Of a DNA stretch of 26,704 nt, positions 1 to 9,955 are shown piece after piece. Every line of letters starts with the position of its first letter. Position 1 is the first letter of the stretch. The notes under the pieces are model-generated. The model did not search any database. It was not told the origin of the DNA and saw only the letters and a list, made by a program, of their open reading frames with translations. The DNA is from Priapulus caudatus (lineage: Eukaryota; Priapulida; Priapulimorpha; Priapulimorphida; Priapulidae): contig NW_014577748.1 of the NCBI RefSeq assembly GCF_000485595.1, positions 45,359 to 72,062 on the forward strand, in the 5' to 3' direction. The position numbers were made by a program, and so were the translations under genes.

Positions 1-1
1 T

Positions 2-139
2 GGCTGCCAGTACAAGACTAACGGAAGCTGGGATTTACAGCCGCCGGGCGGAGACTGGGTCGGGCTGTTCCGCGTGGGCTCGGACGAATGCAAAGAGCTT
101 CATCGCCCGCCAGGGCGGCACCATGCATCTGGCGGCTGA
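2..139 (+). CDS. Possible partial exon, SKICH-like domain
   Basis: An open frame runs from the window edge to a TGA at 137-139. It has a C-x-Y start, then a tryptophan, then LQP, and then the run GDWVGLFRVG followed by KE. This spacing resembles the SKICH domain of the TAX1BP1/CALCOCO/INPP5K proteins, where a [RG]DWxGxFKVG core follows a C-x-Y strand. SKICH domains act in membrane or cargo-receptor targeting. The usual aromatic stretch after the core is absent, so the coding part probably ends at a splice donor before the TGA or the copy is broken. GT dinucleotides at 58 and 74 are poor donor matches. The stretch is GC-rich compared with the DNA to its right. The domain call rests on recalled family pattern only and the piece is very short, so it is tentative. 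Confidence 0.35.
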   Translation, partial: GCQYKTNGSWDLQPPGGDWVGLFRVGSDECKELHRPPGRHHASGG

Positions 140-1738
140 CCAGTGCGAGACTGAGGCGAGAAGAGCCCTGCATTGATGCAAATTCGGAAGGTTGGGTTTA
201 AATTTCCTGATGGAAAGTCGGTCAGGAGTTGCGTGTTTTGCGTTGTCGGCGTGGTTACCGGTTGTTCAGTGTTAATCAGGGCGACAAGATGAAACTGCTT
301 TAGTGTTTTATTTAAATGATGTAAAACTAACGGGTTTTGCAATGATTTTTGTGATAGGGCGACACAACAGCAAGAAAAAGCAGAATATTGGCAGTTATTT
401 CCCTGCAATCCCACAGTTTTTATGCATTTAGGGCCATAAAATGACTTGATGCATTGACCGTGACTATGTAGGCGCACTTCAAAGTATATATAAAAGCAAG
501 AACATTACTATCTAACAACTATAATTAACTCATATATTATCTGGGAGCGGAATTAAAAGAAAAACTTATAATTTAACAGTGAAATTTAGTGTAAGAACAT
601 TTATAGAAAATGTGGAATGGACCTAAGGGAGTGTCATAAAAAGGTATCTCTGAGAAAAGTTTAAAAATTTCTGGAAAATTGTAGAAAAGTTCTAGAACAT
701 TGACTAGATCCCATGGTAAAACACAATATCAGAATAATTTCCTTAGAAATTCTAGAAGGCAAAAGGTATAGGCCGATGACAAAACGAAAAGTAGATATAT
801 GGTACTCGAAAAGTTTGATGCTTGAGGTAGGTCATGATACATTTAAATGCAGAGCTAGACGCGACTTGTCCCCTCGAGCCCCTGCGTTTTTCTGCGTGCA
901 GCGCACCGGCTCGCGGCCCAGACCATAGTAGCCTCGCCGCGCGGCCTGCCCAAACGTTCTGGAATACGCCGTGTTCTCTCCTTGTTGTCCCACTTAGAGA
1001 GATATGGTGTGAACAGGGGTCTGAAAACCGCACTACGCGAAAACTGGGCGCAATCAACCGATATTTTCTCGCGGCACGGCAGGAGCCAGCTCAAACGGCC
1101 CCTAACCTTGTGTTTTGTTTCTTGGCGCGTCTCCATGCTAAGACGTAGGGACTCTTACAAGTAAACCGAAGAGAATCAATCATGCTTGACTCCCCGCTCG
1201 ATTGCGCTACGCGATGTACTTTCACCGACTTATAGCCTACATCATCATACACTATTAGTGCGTACCGCCACTGGTGGCGCGCCTAACATGCTACGTCATA
1301 ATCAAATCATCTGCGCTTACGGCGCCTGGGCTGCGTACGTGCCCATGTTTTCAGCAACCCCCTGACCCCGCGCTGAACCGTGGAGGCAACGCCACGTGGT
1401 TTCGTGTGCGAGCAACCTTACGCTTGGCGTGGGCCGGCGGCGAAATGTTGTTTTCCCAAACGAAGGATTTACGAAAGGATTTTAGGCGCCTTGTCTGATT
1501 GGCTGGGGGAATTTTGGGCAAGATGTCAGCCTCGCGTATGACTTGCTAGCAAAATCGCCCAATTATCTACCAAAAACTCCCGAAACTTCTGTAAGTGAGG
1601 GTTAAAGTAGTTTTTAGTATGTTTTTCTTTAAAAACAACATGGTTTCAGTGAATTATACCCAAAATATCAGCCGTTTCTTCACTGATTTGCTTGACTGAA
1701 GAAAAACCTTCAAGGACAAAAGAACAAACACCGCTTTT
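140..1738. other. Non-coding stretch, no gene recognised
   Basis: I see no convincing gene here. Several short overlapping open frames on both strands between about 713 and 1500 have no recognisable motif and overlap one another, as expected by chance in GC-rich DNA. The part from about 840 to 1160 is richer in CpG than its surroundings and could be regulatory or an old repeat, but no promoter element can be pointed to. Confidence 0.5.
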
Positions 1739-2428
1739 CTAAATCGTTTGTTTTGGTTTATGACCGCATATAGATAAGTATAAAGTTTTCTGATGTATTT
1801 TCCATGAAAGACACATATTTTACTCCATTATGTATAACCATATAATATACTATAAATCGCAATTCTTTGTGCAAATTCTGTTATTTTCATCGGAAGCTTA
1901 AGTTATGAGAGGGTTCTACCGTCGTTACTTCTTTAGCTTATAGTTCTAGCTGCCGAATTCTGTTTATGTTCGTGCCAGTGGTCCGATTAGTTTACGTTTC
2001 AGCTGGACCTCAGGTTAAGGACACTAGGCTACTACTACGACTACTAACGTACTAGTTAATTACTACTACTAGCGTCAACGAGTACGAGATACGTATAGCT
2101 CTAGTACTGTCGTAGCCCTAGTACTATAGTACCGTCGTAGCGCTCTAGTAGTGACTGTCGTAGCCCTTGCGCCTCGGCTTTCCTCGATCCTTGCGTAGAA
2201 GCACTACGAGTGGCTGTAATACGTACGTTAGCAATATTACGATGAGCCCAGACCCTCTCATAACTTTAAAGGATTGAGATGAAAATAACACATTTGCCAA
2301 GAAAGAATTGACAATTATATAGTGATTTATATGTTATATTCAATGATCGAAAGATATGTTATTTCATGGAAATACATCAGAAAAACTACTTATCTACGGC
2401 GGTCATAAACCCAAACAGAACATTTAGC
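1739..2428. mobile_element. Long inverted-repeat (foldback) element, ~690 bp
   Basis: The left arm (about 1739-1914) and right arm (about 2251-2428) are long imperfect inverted repeats. Reading inward, both carry CTAAAT, then GGTTTATGACCGC, then TCTGATGTATTT, CCATGAAA, TATAAATC, CAATTCTTT, TTATTTTCATC and finally GTTATGAGAGGGT, in the same order. By eye roughly three quarters of positions agree, with small indels. The loop (1915-2250) has no coding and is rich in CTA/TAG trinucleotides. It holds a tandem block (about 2104-2170) built on GTACYGTCGTAGC. No flanking target-site duplication was found. This fits a non-autonomous foldback or long-TIR DNA transposon. An old inverted duplication is the alternative. 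Confidence 0.65.
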
Positions 2429-2432
2429 AAAT

Positions 2433-3101
2433 AGTGCGTTCGATTTGCTATCCCAGAGGCCCACCTGTGGTTAACCTAGGTACGAAATCGAACGGCATCT
2501 GGGTTAGGAGATAAACGAACGGTTTTTTGCGATGTTAACCCCAGCGTTAATTATCATTGGATTGCCAGTGACAAGGTAAAAAAAGAATAGCAATTGTTCC
2601 AATCTTTATTATTTAATGAATCTAAGAATGAGCGGCTGAGAGGATAGAGGATAGACTTCTATAATATGTATTTATTGCTCTCCCTTTTTACTTCTTCAGA
2701 AATTATCTTGTACAAATGATGAAAACTGCCACAAAAAGTAAATGAAGGGGTGCGTGAGGTTGGAGGCGATGTGTCCGCAGAGAGTAAACAGTCGATGGCG
2801 TGATGCCACTCAGGCGCGTCCGTGGAGGGCAGAACACGACGCAGTCACATGTCACACTGCTCATTGCATTGCAGCACTGATCCCCGCAATTGAATATTCG
2901 TCGCCATGCTCGTGCCATGGTTGCAATGCGATTGTGGGAGACTTCCCCCCAAGTGAGCCACCTCGGCGGAGCCGCTCACTTCATTCTCACCCGGGTTGAC
3001 CCGGGTAACGGGAAAAATACACGGTGACTGCCAAAGCGAACGTATTTAGGGAACTGGCCGGAGTAGACCCAGGTTAACTTCGGGAGCAAATCGAACGCAC
3101 T
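2433..3101. mobile_element. Candidate TIR element with 17-bp perfect termini
   Basis: AGTGCGTTCGATTTGCT at 2433-2449 recurs as its exact reverse complement at 3085-3101. Further inside, GTTAACCTAGGT (2470-2481) faces its near-complement ACCCAGGTTAAC (3067-3078), so the inverted repeat continues imperfectly. The interior is non-coding. It contains a hairpin with 8-bp perfect arms (AAGTGAGC 2951-2958, GCTCACTT 2974-2981) and a doubled ACCCGGGT around 2988-3006. AAATCGAACG-like words also occur near 2485 and 3145. The left end nearly touches the neighbouring foldback element. I found no clear duplication at the flanks, so the boundaries are inferred from the repeats only. Confidence 0.45.
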
Positions 3102-4963
3102 AAAATGGGCGTTTTATTTGTTCTCTTGTCAATGGCCCCAAAGCAAATCGAAGCAACCAATCACAAGGCGCTATATCTTTTGCTGATGTGTATACCGTGT
3201 TGCGAAAAACACAAGTTCGCTGGCCGGCGAATACTGCCGAGCACGTGGTGGCGTGGCCCGTGCCAGTTTTTTACATGTAGCTAATCTTGTAGATACTGTC
3301 TGGCAAAGCAGCCGCACGCAACCAAATTCACTCGCCCCTGCCGCGCCAGCGCGCAACAGCAAGACAGCAGCCAGCAAATGCCCGCCGCGTAGCCGAGCCC
3401 GCGTGTAGGTGTGACGAAGAATCTGCCGATGTTCACGCTTTCCTGCTATACGGATGTCGCGCCCCGCCCGCCCTCCTTACGGCGCCGAATTCGTTATAGC
3501 GGGCAGCGCGAAATGCTAGCATTACAACACACCGCTGCTCGTCGCGTCGCGGCCAGTCCCCGCGGGTGGAAGTGCGCAGGCTTAACGCCGCTCTCTGCGG
3601 GTTCGTGTTTTTTGGCGGAAACAACGCTGATCTTCTGCGATCCGCCTGTATGTCTTTGATTCGTCCTCGTTGTGGATTGTTGGTTGCCTTTTGTTTTGTT
3701 CGTGTGGGTTGCTGCTGTTTGATTACCATACTAGGGTCATTGGCGTGTATGGATATTTAGCCAGCCCCATCATATTGTTGTCGCTGGGATGGAGCTAGTG
3801 ACGAGTAGGATCGTCTATTCCGGGTACTTATATCAGTTCCCCATAAGTGGGTACGTAATATGTAATCTATTGGGTCTATAGATCGTAATAATTGTTGGAT
3901 ATTATATTTTAGGGTGTAACTTTTGGTTCATTCTGTGCCAGTTGTATATTTGGCAAGTCGAGGGTGGTACATCATCATAGCGTTGGGTGTGCATCCTGTT
4001 TGAATCCCAATGTCTTGCAGTCTTGGGCTCGTTACTAGTTTGTCGAGTATTGTAGCTCACTTGTTAGGCCCTTGGGCCTATACACGTTTGTGGCCATATT
4101 ATCTCTTTTTTTTTAAATCTTATCTCCGAATAATTCAAATTTCTTTCATATAAGCGTTGCCTGGACGGTAGGTTTATGATTTCAGGCAGTGAGATAATAT
4201 CTATTTATATTAATGAACGTATGCCATATTAATATGGCTTCTATAAAGTTATGGGACTTTCGTCTATCATGTGTGCTGTCTATTCTTTTATCGTCCGTCA
4301 TTCCTATCCATCTCTACTCTCCGAAAACGTATTCATTCTGTTGTTCTTTTTTGTGTTATTATTGTTAACTCGCGAACCACTAAACCGTTGGTGTTTGGTT
4401 AATTATAGGTTGATAAGTTGATTAAGGTGCTCATATGTTTAGGCAATGAGCCCTATTTTGAACCAGCTAATTATAACACTCCTTTGTGAAGTGCCGTCCC
4501 CGATTGCGTGTGAATATTTAACCTCAATATAATTTTCTTTTGTACGCGCTCCGCCGCCAACCGTGATTTGTGGCGCCGCTAATAGTCGTGCCTACAACTT
4601 TCAAAATCCTGGTACGCCTGTCTCTCTAGCGCCTGCTGGTTATATTGATTGAATATTAAATATTCATATATTTTTATCAACATTACCCTTGCCGATATGC
4701 TTTTCTTTGTTTTATAAAAGAGAGGAATATTAAAGTGAGAGTCTCAGTAATTGCCTCTAAGATTTGGTTTGCTGATGCATATCGTTTGTTACTGATGTCT
4801 AAAAAAATTTATTATGCGTGATCGGTGTAAACTCGTAGATAGACGTAAGAGTTCGTGTAAACGGTGAACAACTTGTAGCTTTATTGTAAGAACAGCGGTT
4901 AGCGAGTAGCATACGCACATAACCAAGTGACGGTCCGGGTCTTCCTTGTTTGCTCTAAAACTG

Positions 4964-4965
<2 letters not shown>
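3102..4965. other. Non-coding stretch, no feature recognised
   Basis: The first 650 bases are GC-rich, with short chance open frames on both strands. The remainder is AT-rich, stop-dense DNA. I see no conserved protein motif, RNA gene or transposon end here. Confidence 0.5.
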
Positions 4966-4995
<30 letters not shown>

Positions 4996-5053
4996 TGTAT
5001 GTATGTATGTATGTATGTATGTATGTATGTATGTATGTATGTATGTATGTATG
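4966..5053. repeat. (TATG)22 microsatellite, 3' tail of LINE A
   Basis: Twenty-two uninterrupted TATG units. On the minus strand they read (CATA)n and sit directly beyond the short 3' untranslated part of the minus-strand LINE A. Several non-LTR retrotransposon clades end in a short tandem repeat instead of poly-A, so this is probably the element's 3' terminus, possibly expanded later by slippage. Confidence 0.7.
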
Positions 5054-6322
5054 AACGGGAACCTTTAGATCGGTGTTTTCCTTTTTATTTTTGAGTTTCC
5101 CTCCGGTAATTTCACTTTACCGGGAGATTTTGTTCCGAAGCTTCCAGGCTGATTCCAAGTAATGTTTCACGTGCTCTACCCAATCCCCATAACATCTATG
5201 TTCATTTAGCCCCAAGATGGTAAGCATCACCTGCCTTTCCTCCAGCTGTGCAGGGGTGACCCCCACTTCTTGGAGCCTGTCCCACATGATCTTCCTTAGG
5301 TGTTTGTATGCCGGGCAAACTAACAGGAAATGCTTGAGGTCTTCTGGTTCTCCCTTATTGCACACAGTGCACAATTTTCTTCCCCTAACCATCTCCTGGT
5401 TCCTTTATTTACGGGGAGGCATCCCGCTATACATTGGTACAGCAGCTTACTGCCGATTTTATTATTATTGTAAAAGGTTTCTTGTTTATGAAATATTTTC
5501 CCTTTATATAGCTCTAGTGTGCTTTTATTTACCATCCCCTTTCTCCATCTGACTGTGCTGCCTTTTATAATGATTTTCTCCACCGTATTGTTCCATGATT
5601 TGCTGTTTTCCCAGTCTCTATTTATCAATAACTGTTCTTCGTCATACTTTCCCCCCAGGAATTTTACTCGTCTATTCCAATCCGATGCAAAATTTCCTGC
5701 ACTGATAGCTTCCGCTATTCCCTTGCATTTCCTCTCTTTATCCATATAATTTAATCTCCCTAAATATTTAAGTTTGCTCTTCGCTTCTCTATCCTCAAAC
5801 GTGGACCATCCAAGCTCCCCCTTTATTGTTTCAATACCCGCATAAGATGGGGCACCTAACAGTTCCCTGCCAAGCTGATTTTGGGTGTTTTCAAGGGCTT
5901 TGAGAGCGCCTGTACCTTTTTTCTTATCCTTATATATGATTATGTCATTTCCATAGGTTAGGGCAAGTACTGCTACTGTCTTCCACAGTTCTCTCGCTAC
6001 CCAGTAACTGCTGCAGCTATAGTATGCCTTCGTTGCTATTATCCCTCGGTATTTCCTTGCCTTTACTCGCACTTCACCCTCATGTAGTTCGACACAGTTT
6101 TCTATGTTATTGTTTATTTTAATACCTAGGTATGTGTATTCGTTAACGGTTTCTAGACTTAGCCTCCCTAGTTTGAAATTTACATCCTCATATTCCGCCT
6201 TATTTTTATTGAAAATCATGGCTTGAGACTTGTCTTCGCCGTACATCATTTTGTAGTCTTCTGCAAAGCCTGCCGCCATCTAGTAATTCCTGCAGTTCCC
6301 TTTTATTATCTGCTATCAAGAC
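5054..6322 (-). pseudogene. LINE A 3' part: end of RT and C-terminal domain
   Basis: This is the downstream third of a minus-strand non-LTR retrotransposon. Reading leftward from 6322, a frame continues the reverse transcriptase past its YADD box, which lies beyond the Gypsy insertion. A frameshift near 6285 moves reading into the frame that runs to 5320. That frame carries the post-RT region with a YTYLGIKI motif, typical just after the palm and thumb of LINE RTs. A second frameshift near 5385 leads into the final frame (5392-5117), which has a C-x2-C-x9-H-x4-C zinc-like motif (CTVC...H...C), found at the C-terminus of many LINE ORF2 proteins. The untranslated 3' end and (TATG)n tail follow. 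Two frameshifts plus two LTR insertions make it dead. The clade cannot be named safely; it has an APE-type endonuclease. Confidence 0.85.
6318..6322. repeat. Target-site duplication AAGAC (left)
   Basis: AAGAC directly precedes the left LTR and is repeated exactly at 10763-10767 after the right LTR. A 5-bp duplication is normal for Ty3/Gypsy integrases. Confidence 0.95.
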
Positions 6323-6506
6323 TGTAGTGTATAACCCATCCAGATATTTAGTGTTCCAATTGATACTAATTACAGTCGGTAGATGGAGTTGGTGTAGGAG
6401 ATGAGGGATTGAAATCGAGGCTCTTATTATGGCGGGTAAATAAACAGCAGTAAGACAAAGCAGTGTTATTTGTTTAATCTGGAAATATAACACAGTAAAC
6501 GTTACA
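6323..6506 (+). repeat. Gypsy 5' LTR
   Basis: A 184-bp repeat with TGTAG...TTACA ends. It matches the copy at 10579-10762 except for three substitutions. It carries the element's promoter and RNA start by family rule, but no individual promoter box stands out. Confidence 0.95.
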
Positions 6507-6508
6507 TA

Positions 6509-6521
6509 TGGCGACGAGGAT
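6509..6521 (+). other. Primer binding site, tRNA-Ser
   Basis: TGGCGACGAGGAT, two bases after the 5' LTR, is complementary over 13 nt to the 3' end of a eukaryotic tRNA-Ser (acceptor ending ...ATCCTCGTCG plus CCA). Minus-strand DNA synthesis would start here. Confidence 0.85.
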
Positions 6522-6564
6522 AAAAAATTAAATTCGACTGACAACTCAAGCTACAGCTGACGTG

Positions 6565-7475
6565 ATGTCTTCCCTGAAACAGCTGGATATAGGATTATTT
6601 CCTGAGTTTGATCTGGCGGGAGATCCTTCCAGTGTTGGTCCCAGATGGCAAAAGTATTTGAAAGCCTTCAGGCGGTACGCTAATGCAAAAGGTATCACTG
6701 ATGACGGTCAGAAAAGAGACTTATTGTTGACATGTGGGGGTCAAAGGTTACAAGATTTATATGACACCCTACACCCAGAAGACTCCGAGGAGGAAGAAGA
6801 AGGGATGGAGAGACAACTGTCAACCAATCTGCTGGTGAAACAGGAGATGGTGGAGGTGAAGGAGCAGCACCGGTAGTGGTGAGAAACAGGTTTAAAGAGA
6901 CCGTTGAAATATTGTCAAAGCATCGTGTGGTTCAAGTTAACGTGCCGTTCGAGAGACATATGTTTAAGAGGCTACTGCCAGAGGCAAATGAGCCTATAAG
7001 CCGCTACATCACACGGTTGAGAGAGAGAGCTGCCAACTGCGAATTCATAGATGAGGATGACCAAATCAGGGACCATATTATCCATACATATGGGTCCACA
7101 AGTCTGCGTAGGAAACTCCTACAAACCGGAAAACAGCTGACATTGGCGAAATTGCAGGAGATTGCTTGTGCCTATGAAGCTGTGGAGACTCAGTTGGAAG
7201 AAATGTGTCCAAATGAGACTGTCCATAGAGTAACGGGTAAACCGCAAAGGGATAAACCGATTAAAGGTGAAAAGGACCGGGTGTATCGGAAAACACTGCG
7301 ACCATCCCAAGGTGTGTGTTATAGATGTGGACAAAGCGGACATTACGGCAAAGATGTAACTTGCCCGGCTAAAGGCAAACAATGTCGTAAATGTTCGAAC
7401 TATGGCCATTATGCAAAAATGTGTAAATCTAGTGACAAGACGTTGGACTCCTGGAAGCCGCCGAGCAGCGTGTAA
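6565..7475 (+). pseudogene. gag: Gypsy gag, one frameshift, two zinc knuckles
   Basis: Gag forms the retrotransposon particle and packages its RNA. The ATG at 6565 is chosen because it opens the frame soon after the primer site. The first part (6565 to about 6795) has the usual N-terminal capsid-like sequence (WQKYLKAFRRYANAKG). Reading must change frame inside a purine run near 6786-6803, where GAG/GAA glutamate codons give way to the frame continuing to the TAA at 7473. That frame supplies the rest of the capsid region (SRYITRLRERAANCEF) and two nucleic-acid-binding knuckles: CYRCGQSGHYGKDVTC (C-x2-C-x4-H-x5-C) and CRKCSNYGHYAKMC (C-x2-C-x4-H-x4-C). The indel in a simple run looks like slippage damage. 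Pol lies in the -1 frame and overlaps the gag end by about 40 nt. Confidence 0.88.
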
Positions 7476-9955
7476 ATTACGCTGAAACGAACCCAACAGA
7501 GGAAGATGGTGACCATGAGTACACATTTTGTGTAAACGGTAAAACTGACTGTGACAAAGTAGAAGTCCAGTTGGGAGGGGTACCAGTGAAAATGGTTATT
7601 GACTCTGGTGCCAGTGCAAACATCATCTGCCAATCTTTGTGGGAGCAGCTGAAAGAAAAGCGGATCAAGTGTGCGTCACAGAAATGTACGAAACAACTCT
7701 TCGCATATGGATCTAAAGTTCCATTACCTGTAATTGGTACATTTCAGTGCACAGCAGTCGTGCAAAATACACAGGTGAATGCAGAGATCATGGTTGTGAA
7801 AGGAAGTGGACAGCCATTACTAGGGAAGAAAACTGCAATGCAACTCGGTGTGCTGAAAGTGGGACTGAATGACACAATAGCAAGTGACAGCATTGAAAAG
7901 AAATTTGAAAAATGCTGTACAGGGGTTGGTAAGCTAACAGATTACCAAATACAACTACATATCGATGAGTCGGTACAACCAGTGGCTCAACCTGTCAGGA
8001 GAGCTCCATTTGCGCTCCGTGACAAAATCTACCAGAAACTGGAAGAACTGCTTAACATGGATATCATCGAGCGTGTAGAAGGGCCGACGCGCTGGGTAAG
8101 CCCATTGGTGGTAGTACCGAAGCCGAACGGGGACATTCGAGTGTGTGTCGACATGAGGCAAGCAAATAAAGCGATCATCTGTGAGCGCCACTACATACCA
8201 ACCGTAGATGTGGTGCTACATGAGATGAACAACAGCAAGGTATTCAGCAAACTCGACGTAAAATGGGGATATCACCAAGTGGAGTTGAACCCGGAATCAC
8301 GTGACATAACAACGTTCGTGACGCATGCTGGATTATTCCGGTACAAAAGGTTAATGTTCGGGATATCGGCAGCACCAGAGAAATATCAGCATGTCTTAGA
8401 ACAGGTTCTGGCCGGATGCGGGGCCAGTAACATTTCCGACGACATTATCGTTCATGGAGATACACAAGAAGAACATGATAAATGCATGCTGAGTGTACTG
8501 AAGAGATTGAATGAGCGTGGACTGACTTTAAATAAGGACAAGTGCAAGTTTAACCTGACACAGATAGAATTCATGGGACTTCTGTTGTCAACCAGAGGTG
8601 TGGGTCCAACCGAAGAGAAGGTCAGAGCCATAGTGGATGCTAGGGAGCCTGAAACCGCAGCGGAAGTACGTAGTTTCCTGGGCCTGGTCAACTTCAGTGC
8701 AAGGTTCATCCCGGATTTTGCTAGTGTGAGTGAACCGATGAGGAGACTAACCAGAAAAGGCGAAGAATTCAAATGGGGCCCGGAACAGACCAAGTCGTTC
8801 AAAGAACTGAAACGTCGGTTGGCCAATCACGAAACATTGGCTTACTTTAGACAAGGGGAGAAAACACAGGTCATAGCGGATGTCGGTCTTGGCGGGATAC
8901 TGGTTCAAATACAGGACGGAGAGCCCAGAGTTGTGAGCTATGCCAGCCGCAGTCTCAGCGATGTAGAGCGCAGGTATTCGCAAACCGAGAAGGAGGCGCT
9001 AGCATTAGTGTGGGCATGTGAGAAGTTTCATACGTACTTGTATGGCATCACGTTTGAACTAGTTACAGATCACAAGCCTCTGGAAGTGATCTATTCAGCC
9101 AGATCGAAACCATCTGCTCGTATCGAAAGATGGGTATTACGCTTGCAGCCATACGTGTTCGATGTCGTGTACAAACCGGGGAAGAATAACATTGCTGATG
9201 CGTTATCTCGGTTAACACAAGTCACAAAAGCACAGAAGAACGTGGCTGAAGAATATGTCCAGTTTGTCACTAAAGCAGCGACACCGCGAGCTATGACGAC
9301 ACAAGAGATCGAAGAAGAGTCAGCCAGGGATGCTGAACTACAGGAAGTGCGACAATGTATCAGTCTGCAGAAGAAATGGGAAGATTGCAAGTCAGCAGGC
9401 TACAAACATTTGCGAGATGAACTATGTGTTGTTGGCAATGTAGTGCTGCGTGATAGGAGAATCGTCCTGCCATGTAAACTGCGACCATGGGCGATTGAAC
9501 TAGCTCATGAGGGGCACCCAGGCATTGTGGCCATGAAGCAACTGTTGAGAACCAAACTGTGGTGGCCGAATATCGACAAAGAGGCTGAACGCCAATGCCG
9601 TGCTTGCCACAGCTGCCAACTTGTTGGTATGCCCAATGCACGTGAGCCTATGTCGCGAACAACAATGCCCAAGGGACCGTGGAAGGATGTGGCAGTGGAT
9701 TTTCTTGGACCGTTACCAAATGGAGTAAGTCTGCTAGTAGTGGTAGATTACTATAGTAGATACTTTGAAGTTGCATTCATGAGGAGCACCACCTCTGAGA
9801 AAACAATTGAGGCACTGGCGGAAATGTTTGTGACACACGGTCTCCCAGTGACACTCTCATCTGACAACGGGCCACAGTTCAGGTCTGTTGAGTTCAGGCA
9901 ATGTTGCAAGGACAATGGCATCAAATTGTGCAATGGCACAGAGAGAGTACGCTGA
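7436..9955 (+). CDS. pol: Gypsy pol: protease, RT, RNase H, broken integrase
   Basis: The frame is open from just after a TGA at 7433-7435, so it overlaps gag and would need -1 frameshifting. No canonical slippery heptamer is evident. Aspartic protease: DSGASANII near 7609. RT: PKPNGDIRVCVDMRQANKA near 8120, SKLDVKWGYHQVEL near 8250, and active site ISDD at about 8429-8440, with serine before DD instead of the usual F/YxDD wording. RNase H: the first Asp (IAD, near 8880), TEKEAL glutamate and VTDHKPL aspartate are present, but about three residues seem missing right after the first Asp. Integrase: the HHCC zinc region (HEGHPG...CHSC, about 9506-9620), Asp1 in VAVDFLGPLP and Asp2 in SSDNGPQF are visible. 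The frame then ends at the TGA at 9953 without the catalytic Glu segment. Confidence 0.9.
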   Translation, partial: QDVGLLEAAEQRVNYAETNPTEEDGDHEYTFCVNGKTDCDKVEVQLGGVPVKMVIDSGASANIICQSLWEQLKEKRIKCASQKCTKQLFAYGSKVPLPVIGTFQCTAVVQNTQVNAEIMVVKGSGQPLLGKKTAMQLGVLKVGLNDTIASDSIEKKFEKCCTGVGKLTDYQIQLHIDESVQPVAQPVRRAPFALRDKIYQKLEELLNMDIIERVEGPTRWVSPLVVVPKPNGDIRVCVDMRQANKAIICERHYIPTVDVVLHEMNNSKVFSKLDVKWGYHQVELNPESRDITTFVTHAGLFRYKRLMFGISAAPEKYQHVLEQVLAGCGASNISDDIIVHGDTQEEHDKCMLSVLKRLNERGLTLNKDKCKFNLTQIEFMGLLLSTRGVGPTEEKVRAIVDAREPETAAEVRSFLGLVNFSARFIPDFASVSEPMRRLTRKGEEFKWGPEQTKSFKELKRRLANHETLAYFRQGEKTQVIADVGLGGILVQIQDGEPRVVSYASRSLSDVERRYSQTEKEALALVWACEKFHTYLYGITFELVTDHKPLEVIYSARSKPSARIERWVLRLQPYVFDVVYKPGKNNIADALSRLTQVTKAQKNVAEEYVQFVTKAATPRAMTTQEIEEESARDAELQEVRQCISLQKKWEDCKSAGYKHLRDELCVVGNVVLRDRRIVLPCKLRPWAIELAHEGHPGIVAMKQLLRTKLWWPNIDKEAERQCRACHSCQLVGMPNAREPMSRTTMPKGPWKDVAVDFLGPLPNGVSLLVVVDYYSRYFEVAFMRSTTSEKTIEALAEMFVTHGLPVTLSSDNGPQFRSVEFRQCCKDNGIKLCNGTERVR

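Noticed and set aside
752-1148. Four overlapping open frames in GC-rich DNA
   Set aside because: They overlap on both strands, lack motifs and have no supporting splice or start context.
3411-3760. Overlapping short frames on both strands
   Set aside because: No recognisable domain; composition-driven chance frames.
6509-6521. Partial tRNA gene
   Set aside because: Only the 13-nt complement of the tRNA 3' end is present, next to an LTR, so it is a primer site.
8452-9641. Minus-strand open frames across the Gypsy pol
   Set aside because: Antisense shadows of a strong pol frame with clear protease, RT, RNase H and integrase motifs.
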